Source: Caballeronia calidae
GTDB lineage: Bacteria > Pseudomonadota > Gammaproteobacteria > Burkholderiales > Burkholderiaceae
Assembly: GCF_900044055.2 (NCBI RefSeq)
Contig: NZ_FCOX02000020.1
Location: forward strand, 60,491 to 124,490
Direction: 5' to 3'
DNA length: 64,000 nucleotides
The position numbers and the translations under genes are program-made. The notes under the pieces were generated by a model that did no database searches, was not told the origin of the DNA, and saw nothing but the letters and a program-made list of their open reading frames with translations. Each line of letters opens with the position of its first letter. The first letter of the stretch is position 1. This document shows, in pieces, positions 8,563 through 17,144 of the stretch.

Positions 8563-9792
8563 GTGAACGCAGTGAACGAAAACATCGGAGCGTCGGATCT
8601 TCTCTTGTCAGGTCCAGACGACACAACGGCAGAGGACTTACTGCTGTTGGCCAACCGATCGACCGTAATGCTTCGGAAGATTCGGGACGAGATTCTCAAA
8701 CCAGAACCCCGTAAAACTCCTCCGCTCGTCTCCTCCACTCGCGTGCAAGAAATCTGCGGCATCGACCGGAAGCGGATGAGCTATGCGCTTCAGACTACGC
8801 CTTTGCCGAAGGGGCAACAGAGTCGGGCTGGCGGCCAGCGTTCCTTCACGCTGGAGGAAGCGATTCAGTGGGTGAAGGCCGAGAGGCGCCCACCTCAGCG
8901 AAAAGGTCGCGGAAAGGTCATTACCGTCGCGAACTTCAAAGGCGGCGTGACCAAAACCACGACCTCGACTCTCCTTGCTCAAGGCCTTGCGATGCGCTGG
9001 GGCCGCAAGGTTTGCCACATCGATCTCGACCCCCAAGGCAGTGCAACCACGCTATATGGCTACAACCCGCACGCTGAGATTGAGGCAGATGACACGATCA
9101 TTCCGCTAATTCAGGCCTACGTAGATGGCGAGCCGTACGATATGCGGCGGCTGCCAGTTCAGACATATTGGCCGAATCTCGATCTCATCCCCGCGTCGCC
9201 GCAACTCTTCAATGCAGAATTCATGCTTCCCGCCCGCGCTAATCTTGCGCGTCCTGGGGATGTGCGTTTCGAACAGGTGTTGCACCGCGGTCTTGAGCCT
9301 TTGCTCGAAGAGTACGACTACGTAGTGATCGACACCGCACCAACGCTGAGCTACCTAACGATCAACGCGGTCTTCGCAGCCGACGGCGTCATTGTCCCAG
9401 TTGTGCCCGACATGTTGTCGTTCGCCTCGATGGTTCAGTTCTGGCACCTTTTTTCCGATCTCATCACAGGCATGGAAGAGTTCGGTGACGCCGAAAAGAA
9501 ACGGTTTGAATTTGTTGACGTGCTTGTGACTCGTGTGGCGCCCAACAAGCCAGCGACACGTGTACTTCAGCAATGGATCGCAAACCTGTATGGGAATCGC
9601 GTCATCCCGGTCGAAATTCCGGAAACCGACCTTGCGCGCAACACAAATATGCATTTCCAGACCATCTATGACATCGATAAGTACGAAGGCGGGATGGAGA
9701 CGCTGAGACGAATTCGCAACCCGATCGATCAATTCGTTGATCTAGTTGACGCGAAAGCAAGTCGGTCTTGGGGCCAGGGAGAGATTGCATGA
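8563..9792 (+). CDS. parA: Partition ATPase ParA with N-terminal HTH
   Basis: The 409-residue type Ia ParA drives segregation of the replicon with ParB. Residues about 60-105 form a winged-HTH-like module (STRVQEICGIDRKRMSYAL) that in this class represses the par operon. The ATPase carries a deviant Walker A at about 123 (NFKGGVTKTTT) with the signature Lys, Walker A' (HIDLDPQGSAT) and Walker B (YDYVVIDTAPT). GTG 8563 has AAGGTGCCCAA upstream. The TGA overlaps the parB ATG (ATGA), so the two are coupled. Length and HTH place it with plasmid and secondary-chromosome ParAs, not Soj. Confidence 0.92.
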   Translation: MNAVNENIGASDLLLSGPDDTTAEDLLLLANRSTVMLRKIRDEILKPEPRKTPPLVSSTRVQEICGIDRKRMSYALQTTPLPKGQQSRAGGQRSFTLEEAIQWVKAERRPPQRKGRGKVITVANFKGGVTKTTTSTLLAQGLAMRWGRKVCHIDLDPQGSATTLYGYNPHAEIEADDTIIPLIQAYVDGEPYDMRRLPVQTYWPNLDLIPASPQLFNAEFMLPARANLARPGDVRFEQVLHRGLEPLLEEYDYVVIDTAPTLSYLTINAVFAADGVIVPVVPDMLSFASMVQFWHLFSDLITGMEEFGDAEKKRFEFVDVLVTRVAPNKPATRVLQQWIANLYGNRVIPVEIPETDLARNTNMHFQTIYDIDKYEGGMETLRRIRNPIDQFVDLVDAKASRSWGQGEIA

Positions 9793-10820
9793 GCTCACTT
9801 AGGGACCGACTGTCAAAGGGGCTTTCGATCACATTGAGTGACGAAGACGAAGCACAAGCTGCATCGATGAAACCGACTGCACCGACCACAGGCCCGGGAC
9901 AGACGATGACGATAAACGCCTTGAGGAAGCAGATTGCCGATCTGAAGTCGCAGCTTGATGCACAGGATGAACGGGCGTCTGACGCCTCGCAGGCAAAGAT
10001 CAAAGAGCTGGAAGAGCAGCTTGCGAACGCTTCGACGCTGGAAATTGTTCTTGCGCGCCTCCACGAAGTGCCGGGCCGTCGGCGCTACATGGAGCCAGCA
10101 AAGTACAGTGAGCTACGCGAAAACCTTCGCCACAACAAGCTGGTTCATCCGGTCGTCGTGCGAGCTACAGGGGACGGCAGTTACGAGATCGTCTCGGGTC
10201 ATCATCGGGTCGACGCGTACCGGGAGCTAGATCGACAGACAATACGTTGCGTTTTGGAAGATGGGACCGAGGACCAGGCGGAGGACGGCGCGTTTTTCGC
10301 AAATTTGCTGCAGTCGGACCTCACCGACTACGAAAAGTACGTCGGCCTGAAGCGATTCCAGAGCAAGCATCCCGAGTTGAATCAAACAGAGATGTCGGAA
10401 CGCGTCGGAATCAGTCAGTCGCATGTTAGCGCCCTGCTCTCTTATGAACGCTTGCCGAGCGAAGTACATGCGTTCCTCGAAAAGCAAAAGGCGCTAGTCG
10501 GTGCGACCGCGGCGGCTGAACTTGCATCCGCGACTGAAATGGGAAAAGGAGAAAGGGTCACCGAGGCGGTGCGGCGGCTGTCGGAGAAAATTTTCGACCA
10601 GGCGCAAGCGGTTCGTTTCGTCAGAGAATCAGACAAACCAAAGCCGACCAAGCCAGAAGCTTCGACCTTCAAAGTGAAGGACGGCAAGAGTACGTGGTGT
10701 GATGTTCGACGCGCTCGAAACGTGATGCGGTTGGAATTCAAATCCGAAGCGATCGCGGAGGCGGTTCAAGCGGCGATCCAGAGACATCTCGAGAGTCTGG
10801 TTGCAGACAGCAAAAACTAA
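9789..10820 (+). CDS. parB: Partition protein ParB
   Basis: The 343-residue ParB starts at ATG 9789 (GGGAGAGATTGC before it), inside the parA stop. Residues about 40-85 are a coiled-coil lead. The ParB/Spo0J N-terminal domain includes VSGHHRVDAYREL, the CTP-binding GxxR region in a GHHR form, and FANLLQSDLTDYEKYVG, the second nucleotide motif. The HTH is at about 205-240 (NQTEMSERVGISQSHVSALL). A basic C-terminal dimerisation region ends the protein. It should load on parS sites; candidate sites are the palindrome right after its stop and the flanking half-site pairs. Confidence 0.92.
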   Translation: MSSLRDRLSKGLSITLSDEDEAQAASMKPTAPTTGPGQTMTINALRKQIADLKSQLDAQDERASDASQAKIKELEEQLANASTLEIVLARLHEVPGRRRYMEPAKYSELRENLRHNKLVHPVVVRATGDGSYEIVSGHHRVDAYRELDRQTIRCVLEDGTEDQAEDGAFFANLLQSDLTDYEKYVGLKRFQSKHPELNQTEMSERVGISQSHVSALLSYERLPSEVHAFLEKQKALVGATAAAELASATEMGKGERVTEAVRRLSEKIFDQAQAVRFVRESDKPKPTKPEASTFKVKDGKSTWCDVRRARNVMRLEFKSEAIAEAVQAAIQRHLESLVADSKN

Positions 10821-10836
10821 GTCTTTGATTATATTG

Positions 10837-10855
10837 ATTATCGGAGTCCGATAAT
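10837..10855. promoter_or_regulatory. Perfect 19-bp palindrome between parB stop and terminator
   Basis: ATTATCGGA-G-TCCGATAAT is a perfect 9-bp inverted repeat with a single central base, 17 bp after the parB stop. It has no T-run, so it is not the terminator, which follows separately. Position and symmetry fit a parS centromere or an operator for the rep gene. Confidence 0.45.
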
Positions 10856-10885
10856 GCTCACCTCGTAGTAAGAAGCGACAAAAAC

Positions 10886-10915
10886 AAAAGCCTTCGGCGC
10901 CAACCGAAGGCTTTT
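10886..10915 (+). terminator. Rho-independent terminator after parAB
   Basis: A perfect 12-bp stem AAAAGCCTTCGG / CCGAAGGCTTTT with a 6-nt loop (CGCCAA) ends in TTTT. The A-rich lead makes it potentially bidirectional. It separates parAB from the replication gene. Confidence 0.88.
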
Positions 10916-11051
10916 GGGGGCTTGGCTGTTCGGCCGCACCCGCTACACTCACCGGCTCCAACCGGTCAGTGCCTCTCCAAAGCCCGAGTGTAGCGAAACG
11001 CGAAAGACAGTCAAGCAAATTCCAGCCATTTCCACAAATGGACTGCTCGAC

Positions 11052-12236
11052 ATGTCTATCGCGCAACGCTTCGTTGCTGGCGAGGGTGAATCGCATCCTG
11101 AAGATTCGGCAGCCCTCACCGCTTTTCGCTGCGACTCGACCAACCTGCCTTGGATCATCTTCCGGGCAGCGTTCCGAGCCGCACACATCGAACAGATTTC
11201 GCCGCGCGCTCGCGCAGTGCTCTCTGCCCTCGCCCGTACCGTCGACGCTGCCAAGCCGTTCGCCGCGATTTTTGCGCGCCGCGAGTTGCTCACGGGTCGC
11301 GCGCTTCAATCAATGCGCACGTTCTACCGAAGCCTTGACGATCTCGAGACGGCCGGACTAATCGATCGTCGGCCCCAATCACGCTATGTCGAAGCAGGGT
11401 TGTTTGGTCGCGCCTACCTGCACCTCACCGAGCATGCTGCTTCCCTTCTCGGCCTCATTGAGCCTCCGCATACGCACGAGGACGAACCCGCCCAGACGCC
11501 TGCATCAACCGCATCCGCCTCGCCCCAGCCTTCTTTGACTGCACCGTCTGCCACATTGGCAGACGGTGCAATATATAAGGATCTAAGCCCTTCTGTTTTT
11601 CAAAAGAGACAACCGGGCCGACTGCCTGCGGACCTTCAGCGCCTGCGCCGCCTGGGTTTTTTTGATTTCTTGATTTTCAAACTCATGCGCGAAGCGCGTG
11701 AGCACGGCAAGCGCCTCTCCGATGTCGTGGAAGCGACCTGGGACCACCTGAGGCTTGCCAAGGCTCCAATCAACTACCTGCGTGCCCTGCTCCGCAATCC
11801 GGTCGATTTCGCCCTCCTGGTGCGTCGTCGGCACGTCGATCATCACGCCGCCCAAACGCGCGCGCAGCAGCACGCGGACGCCCAGGTCGTCGCCCTCCAA
11901 CATGCCGGCCGCACGTTCATCGACGCGGGCAACGAGCGCCAGTTCGTAATCGGGGCTGGTGGTCAGTCGTTAACGATCTTCAGCCTCACAGAACGCATTG
12001 GCCGCCAGGCGGCCGGTTGGATGCCGTCGTTTGCCACAGCCCTCGCGTCCGGGCAACTCCGTCCCGCCACCGCGCTGGACCTCGAACGCTTCGCTCACGC
12101 CCAACGGGAAGCGTTGGGAAAATCCCAGCCTTGCGCGGCAACGTTGGTGCACGAGAAGCCTCCGGTAACGGGTGCGGTGCGGGACCATATCGCCAGGCTG
12201 CGTCACCTCTTGAAAGCGCGGGGAGCGGGCGCGTGA
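11052..12236 (+). CDS. Probable replication initiator (Burkholderia secondary-replicon type)
   Basis: The predicted 394-residue protein starts at ATG 11052 (MSIAQRF). The upstream Shine-Dalgarno is weak and the frame stays open to 10914, so the start is uncertain. A winged-helix domain at about 45-120 (ISPRARAVLSALARTV... RTFYRSLDDLETAGLIDRR) is followed by a Pro/Ala/Thr-rich linker (150-180), a second basic helical region (PADLQRLRRLGFFDFLIFKL) and an Arg/His-rich tail. The order parA-parB-rep is usual on Burkholderia megaplasmids and second chromosomes, where such wHTH proteins start replication. The assignment rests mainly on this context and the wHTH. Confidence 0.62.
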   Translation: MSIAQRFVAGEGESHPEDSAALTAFRCDSTNLPWIIFRAAFRAAHIEQISPRARAVLSALARTVDAAKPFAAIFARRELLTGRALQSMRTFYRSLDDLETAGLIDRRPQSRYVEAGLFGRAYLHLTEHAASLLGLIEPPHTHEDEPAQTPASTASASPQPSLTAPSATLADGAIYKDLSPSVFQKRQPGRLPADLQRLRRLGFFDFLIFKLMREAREHGKRLSDVVEATWDHLRLAKAPINYLRALLRNPVDFALLVRRRHVDHHAAQTRAQQHADAQVVALQHAGRTFIDAGNERQFVIGAGGQSLTIFSLTERIGRQAAGWMPSFATALASGQLRPATALDLERFAHAQREALGKSQPCAATLVHEKPPVTGAVRDHIARLRHLLKARGAGA

Positions 12237-12246
12237 CGCCGCGCAT

Positions 12247-12272
12247 GCGGCAACACGAAATGTCGTTGCCGC
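12247..12272 (+). terminator. Hairpin directly after the replication gene
   Basis: GCGGCAAC (12247-12254) and GTTGCCGC (12265-12272) form a perfect 8-bp stem with a 10-nt loop, 10 bp past the stop. There is no T-run, so termination is only possible, not certain. Confidence 0.45.
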
Positions 12273-13149
12273 CTCGCGACGCGCTCGAACGAAGGGGTCC
12301 AACGACGCTTGGAGAAGGCCGTTCCGATGGTTCAGCTAGAAATGTAACTACCGATCGTTTCCGCCGACACCCGCACATTGCCACTACAAGCAGGTGCGAT
12401 GGGCGCTCCAAACCCCGCTTCCCAAAAGGCGGTCGAGACGCCAGGGCGGAACGGGCTGAGGGAGGTGAGGGCGAGAGCAGGGCAGGGCGGGGCGCACGAC
12501 TATGGGATTTTTTTGCGCCGCTCACTCGTAGAGTGACGAACGCGCGGGCGACCTCTGCAGCCGTCGCAGACTACCGACAGCGGTCCAAAGTGCGGCGCAA
12601 GAAGCCACAACGGTGGACGACCTACGGCGCCTACCTGCGATTTCGGCGTGCAACACCGCCTGCCGCGTGTGCGGCAATCTGCTCCTTCAGGACGAGGATG
12701 AGGCGCTGACTCGGCGTTGCGGGCCGAAGTTAGCGATCGACGAAGTCGGTTGGGAGACGACGCGGTAGGCCGGTCCGCTGGCTTTCGCCGGCACGGTTAA
12801 ATCTCGTGAGTCACGACAAGCGACCACGCGGGGCGGCGCTGAGGGTGGCGGAGCGGATCTCGCGAGTACCTTTTCATGCAGCGGATACCGCCCGACCGGT
12901 CGAGACCTTCAGACCGCGCCGGCGGCTTTGCGTGCTCAGTGCTCGTTCCGTCCTCGCCGATCGGTGTAAGAGAGCGTCGCTAGTGCGTGGGGGCGGTTCC
13001 AAACGTCGACTCAGGCGCGCGCCGAGAAGCGAATCGAGGGCCGCACACGGCGGCCGCTCGTATCGTTTTCGCACGCGTGAGGCGAAGCAGCGGAGGAGCG
13101 AGCGGCTTCCACCATGCCTGATAGTGTAATAGCACCACAATTATCACAA

Positions 13150-13163
13150 ACGGGTATACCCGT
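13150..13163. promoter_or_regulatory. Perfect 14-bp palindrome ACGGGTATACCCGT
   Basis: Both arms are exact (ACGGGTA/TACCCGT) with no spacer, inside the candidate origin. Its size suits a dimeric DNA-binding protein, perhaps a second centromere or operator. Confidence 0.4.
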
Positions 13164-13456
13164 AGTCTAAATATCGAACGATCATCTGCAAATGACGATT
13201 GAGAACATGTCTGACGCCTCAACCGCCCGCGCGCGTTGAGCCGTGGTTTTAGTTTGATGGCCCCATTGCCACACCGGCGCTGACAGCCGAAGATAGCGTC
13301 CGGCGCCCCCGAGAGTGGCGCCGTCTTCAACTTTTTAGGTGATCGAAGCTCGCTGTGGCGGCGACGAAGCAGGGAAATCTAAGGATCGCTCCCGGTGGAG
13401 GCCAAAAGAATCCTGCGCAATTTCATCCAGAAAGTCGCATGCTATGACCCTTATTT

Positions 13457-13552
13457 CGTGAAACATAAAGTCGATTTTTGTTAATCGATGTAACCTATTG
13501 TTTATTATAAATATTAAAACCTAATATCGCGGTTCGCCTCGTATGTTTCACG
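13457..13552. repeat. Second inverted pair of parS-like half-sites around the AT-rich patch
   Basis: CGTGAAACA at 13457-13465 and TGTTTCACG at 13544-13552, spaced 78 bp, are the same two 9-mers in the same orientation as at 8307-8390. The DNA between them is strongly AT-rich. The arrangement would allow looping or cooperative binding. Confidence 0.5.
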
Positions 13553-13789
13553 GGAGCAGGCGCCCGGGGCCAAGGCAAATCGACAGTCAGCGGACCTGTC
13601 GCCGCGATGCGAGCACTTTTCTCGCGTTTCGTATCAATGTCCTCCTGTTTCGTATCGAGAGATACGTTTTCTGCGTACTACGGTCTAATAGCCACCCGCG
13701 TTGGCGCTCTAGAGTGGCCCCGGCACTGGCTGTGGATGCGACGTCTGGCTACCTCGTGAAGGACACGAGGAGTTCGATCGCGCCTCAAT

Positions 13790-13819
13790 TTGGTGCGTCG
13801 CAGCAATTCGTGCTATAAT
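13790..13819 (+). promoter_or_regulatory. Sigma-70 promoter for the sigma-factor gene
   Basis: TTGGTG (13790-13795) and a consensus TATAAT (13814-13819) are separated by 18 bp and preceded by a G at the extended -10 position. They lie about 200 bp upstream of the start codon, leaving a long leader. Confidence 0.6.
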
Positions 13820-14018
13820 TTTAGGCAGTGCTTACATCGCACTGACTCTTGAAGCGCCATTTCATCCGGCCCGCTCGTGTAAGCAGGCCGCGTCCCCCGC
13901 TCGTTGCGATATCACAAGCCGCGTCTGCCTTCAGCCCTTGAATGTCTTTGACGCGCCGGCCGCGATGTTCTCAGCCGCCGGACTCGCCGTCGCCGAGCAC
14001 ACCTGCCAAGGAGAATGC

Positions 14019-16061
14019 ATGACAAGCTTTGATCGTGAGATTTCTGAGTCTGCTACAACCGCGTTCGTGCCTAAGGCCCGAGGCCGACGTGGGCCCAAGG
14101 CCAAGGCTGCTGCATTTTTGCTGCCGATGGACACGATGTCCTCGGCACTGCAGGACGAAGAGCGGCAGCGCCAGATGCGCGCGCTGATCCAGTTGGGCAA
14201 GTCGCGCGGCTACCTGACTCACGCAGAGATCAACGATCACTTGCCCGACAACTTCGCGCAGACCGCTGCCATCGAAACCATCGTCAGCACCTTTAACGAC
14301 ATGGGCGTGACAGTCTATGAGCAGACGCCGGATGCGGAGACGCTGCTCCTGAACGGCGTTACGCCGGCCGCCATGTCGGACGATCAGACTGACGAGGAAG
14401 CGGAAGTGACCCTCGCCACGGTGGATTCTGAATTCGGCCGCACCACTGATCCCGTGCGGATGTACATGCGTGAAATGGGCGGGACGGAATTGCTGACGCG
14501 CGCCGGGGAAGTCGAGATTGCGAAACGCATCGAAGACGGCCTTCACGAAATGATCCACGCGATTGCGGCCTGTCCGGCGACGGTCTCCGCGATCCTTTCA
14601 AGCGTGGAGCAAATTGAGGCGGGTGAACTGCGCATTGACGAATTGGTTGACGGTCTCAATGAAGACGCCCCGGCGGATGCGGGGGGCCCGGACTCATCTG
14701 ATGCGGCTGAGCTCACCGCGGACGCAGCCGATGGCGATGATGGCAATGACGGCAATGAGCAGAAAGCCGACGAAGAGGGCGATGAACTGATCGACGAATG
14801 CGGCGAGACCGAGCAAGGGGATTCGGCGAAGGCAGACCAAGCTCGCCTGAAACAGCTCACGAACGACAGCCTTGCCATTTTTGCGCGCGTGCGCGAGTTG
14901 TTCGCTCAACTTCCACGCGCCGACGTGACCCAGGGCGCGGACGCGGTTGCCTTCGCACACGTGTGTGAGGCGATGCAGCGCGAACTGGCGCCCATTCGCT
15001 TTACGGCGCGCACGATCGATCGGCTCTGCGCGGACGTGCAGCAGCAGGTCGCGCAGGTGCGCGCGATCGAGCGCCGTGTTTTGCAGATTGCCGTCGACCG
15101 GTGCGGGATGCCGCGCGAGAAGTTTGTCGAGTCCTTTCCGGGACACGAAACCGATCTGGGCTGGACCGAACGCATGGCCATGGCCTCGAACAAGTATGGC
15201 GCCGCGCTGGAGCGCAGTCTGCCGGCGATTCAGGCGGAGCAGGAAAAGCTGATCGAGATCGAAGCCGCTGCCGCTCTGCCGCTGCAGCAACTGAAGAAAA
15301 TCAACCGCCAGATGATGGCGGCCGAGTCGAAAATGCGGCAGGCCAAGGGCGAGATGATCGAAGCCAACCTGCGCCTCGTGATCTCGATCGCGAAGAAGTA
15401 CGTGAACCGCGGCATGCACTTCCTGGATCTGATTCAGGAAGGCAATATCGGCCTGATGAAAGCCGTCGACAAATTCGAATATCGACGCGGCTGGAAATTT
15501 TCCACCTACGCGACATGGTGGGTGCGTCAAGCGGTGACGCGTTCGCTTGCGGATCAGGCGCGCACGATTCGTGTGCCGGTGCATATGATCGAATCGATCA
15601 ACAAGCTCAATCGGATTTCGCGCGAGATTCTGCAACAGACCGGTCAGGAGGCGCATCCTGCAGTACTGGCAGAGCGCATGGAAGTGACAGAGGAAAAGGT
15701 TCGCGGCATGTTGAAGGTCGCCAAGCAACCGGTGTCACTCGAGATGCCGGTGGGCGAGGACGCGGATGCGACGCTTGGCGACATGATCGAAGATCCGATG
15801 GCGGCGTCACCCGCAGACGCGGCCGTGCATGCCAACCTGCGCGATGCGATCGACGAGGCGCTCGATGCGCTGTCGCCGCGTGAAGCGAAGGTACTGAGGA
15901 TGCGTTTCGGCATCGATACCGCGTCCGACTTCACGCTCGAAGAACTGGGTAAGCAATTCGACGTGACGCGCGAACGGATCCGGCAGATCGAAAGCAAGGC
16001 GATGCGAAAACTGATGCACCCGAGTCGGGCGGACAAGCTCCGGCAATTTCTCGACCACTAA
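14019..16061 (+). CDS. rpoD: RpoD-family primary-type sigma factor, extra copy
   Basis: The 680-residue sigma-70 has region 1.1 (RALIQLGKSRGYLTHAEIN), region 1.2 (DPVRMYMREMG), an acidic non-conserved region (about 205-265, Asp/Glu/Ala-rich), region 2 (EANLRLVISIAKKYVNRG to YATWWVRQAVTRSLADQ), region 3 and region 4 with the -35-binding HTH (FTLEELGKQFDVTRERIRQIE). ATG 14019 has AAGGAGAATGC upstream. All core elements are intact, so it should bind RNA polymerase and read housekeeping-like promoters. It has no dnaG/rpsU neighbours, unlike chromosomal rpoD, and sits beside the replication module. It may help express the replicon's genes. Confidence 0.92.
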   Translation: MTSFDREISESATTAFVPKARGRRGPKAKAAAFLLPMDTMSSALQDEERQRQMRALIQLGKSRGYLTHAEINDHLPDNFAQTAAIETIVSTFNDMGVTVYEQTPDAETLLLNGVTPAAMSDDQTDEEAEVTLATVDSEFGRTTDPVRMYMREMGGTELLTRAGEVEIAKRIEDGLHEMIHAIAACPATVSAILSSVEQIEAGELRIDELVDGLNEDAPADAGGPDSSDAAELTADAADGDDGNDGNEQKADEEGDELIDECGETEQGDSAKADQARLKQLTNDSLAIFARVRELFAQLPRADVTQGADAVAFAHVCEAMQRELAPIRFTARTIDRLCADVQQQVAQVRAIERRVLQIAVDRCGMPREKFVESFPGHETDLGWTERMAMASNKYGAALERSLPAIQAEQEKLIEIEAAAALPLQQLKKINRQMMAAESKMRQAKGEMIEANLRLVISIAKKYVNRGMHFLDLIQEGNIGLMKAVDKFEYRRGWKFSTYATWWVRQAVTRSLADQARTIRVPVHMIESINKLNRISREILQQTGQEAHPAVLAERMEVTEEKVRGMLKVAKQPVSLEMPVGEDADATLGDMIEDPMAASPADAAVHANLRDAIDEALDALSPREAKVLRMRFGIDTASDFTLEELGKQFDVTRERIRQIESKAMRKLMHPSRADKLRQFLDH

Positions 16062-16276
16062 GTTTCCGACCACTCAGTCGCAGTTCCGCATCGATGCCAG
16101 ATCGATGCGACAACGCGAACATCAGTCAGCGCCGTGGCGGCAAGCGGCGCGGGCCTGATGAGACGAGCAGGCGCCCTTGCCGTATCGACGCTCAAAAGAC
16201 AGCGGTCGCTCGCGCTGTGCGCCGCTCGCCAGACCCGGCATCGCAGTACGATGGCTGGCGGCAGTTGGCCCTGGCG
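16062..16276. other. Spacer after the sigma-factor gene
   Basis: No gene seen between the sigma-factor stop and the remnant of the tandem-HTH gene. Confidence 0.3.
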
Positions 16277-16497
16277 TTACAGCAATATTGCTTGCTGCAG
16301 CAGCTCCAACGCATTCAACTCGTCCGATCGACCCGTGCGTGCTTTGCCCGCTAGCGTCTCGATCAAAGCTTCCGCGATCGGCTCGATACCGTGAAGATTG
16401 TCCAGGCTGGTCAGGGAAGGGAAGGGCAGCGATGCGGCTGTTGACTGGGGCAGGGCGGAGGCGGGTGCCGGCTCAATCGTTGTCGGTCAGGCGGGTG
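16277..16497 (-). pseudogene. Remnant of the tandem-HTH protein's C-terminus
   Basis: The minus-strand reading ends TSLDNLHGIEPIAEALIET, then LAGKARTGRSDELNALELL, then a stop at 16277. It matches residue for residue, with few changes, the last ~70 codons of the gene at 18169-19545. No start or DNA-binding part remains. It is a partial duplication 1.7 kb away from the intact gene. Confidence 0.75.
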
Positions 16498-16675
16498 GGA
16501 CATGCTGCTCGCCTGCGTATTGAATTTCGGTTGAGAAACTCGCCGTGTTGACCGCGACTACTTCTGCAGCTGCAAACTCGCCGAGTGCCCGCCGAGCGGC
16601 GTGAACTGACCTCCCACGGTCTGGTTCACTCTCTTGAGAGTGCGAATAATGCGGTAATTCGGGCGTACCATCTGC

Positions 16676-16945
16676 ATGGCTGCGGGTGCAAGCATCGCTC
16701 GAAACTTTGTGGACAAGGTGATGGGGCAAGTCGAAAAGAATGCAATTGAGGCTGCGGCGATCGCTCGTGTCGCCGAAGCGGCGAGGGACGTGCAAGCGGC
16801 GTCGATCGCGCTGGAAACGCACTTCAAACAAGAGGGCGCGGACGCACCCACCCTACATCTGGCGAGGCTTGCGGCAGCAATGAGCGAACTGCAGAGGGCA
16901 CGGGATGAGTTCGACGCGCTACTCGCGTCGAAACGCTCGCCATAA
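16676..16945 (+). CDS. Small alpha-helical hypothetical protein
   Basis: The 89-residue product is almost entirely amphipathic helix (ARVAEAARDVQAASIALETH; LHLARLAAAMSELQRARDEF) and could be a coiled-coil dimer. An in-frame stop about 25 bp upstream limits the start to ATG 16676. No good ribosome binding site is visible. A perfect inverted repeat CACTCTC-TT-GAGAGTG at 16627-16642 lies 34 bp upstream and may be its operator. The opposite strand is open too, but with unlikely Ser/Arg-rich composition. Function unknown. Confidence 0.5.
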   Translation: MAAGASIARNFVDKVMGQVEKNAIEAAAIARVAEAARDVQAASIALETHFKQEGADAPTLHLARLAAAMSELQRARDEFDALLASKRSP

Positions 16946-17089
16946 ACGAGCAAAAGGCCAAGTAGACGGCTGACTTTTTGAAGGCGCCTGAATCTCCAGC
17001 AACCACCAATTGGCTCACGTCGTGCTCGAGTCTGCCTGACGAGAAGCGTCTGCAGCGCGCGACCGCGTGCATGACGCGTGTTCATTTTG

Positions 17090-17116
17090 GCCCGCCGATC
17101 TCAGCGGGCTCTTTTC
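17090..17116 (+). terminator. Rho-independent terminator
   Basis: GCCCGC / GCGGGC stem with an 8-nt loop followed by TCTTTTCTC. It serves the small helical gene upstream and ends 28 bp before the convergent gene at 17145. Confidence 0.65.
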
Positions 17117-17144
17117 TCGATGAGCTTCTAGCCGCAAGAGCCGT

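Larger units (their letters stand above)
12273..13789. other. 1.5-kb non-coding region, candidate origin of replication
   Basis: No convincing gene on either strand. It lies between the replication gene and the sigma factor and contains a perfect 14-bp palindrome (13150), a half-site pair (13457-13552) and the most AT-rich patch of the core (about 13478-13530, including TTTATTATAAATATTAAAA). AT-rich DNA beside initiator-type repeats is what an origin needs. I found no clear iteron array or DnaA box by eye. Confidence 0.45.

Noticed and set aside
12273..13789. Several 60-110-codon frames in the candidate origin
   Set aside because: Arg-rich on both strands with no start signals; typical random frames in GC-rich DNA.
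14694..15728. Minus-strand frame of 344 codons
   Set aside because: Shadow of the sigma-factor gene, His/Leu/Arg-rich, no domain.
16558..17085. Minus-strand frame of 175 codons
   Set aside because: Opposes the small helical gene; Ser/Ala/Arg-rich composition and no start signal.
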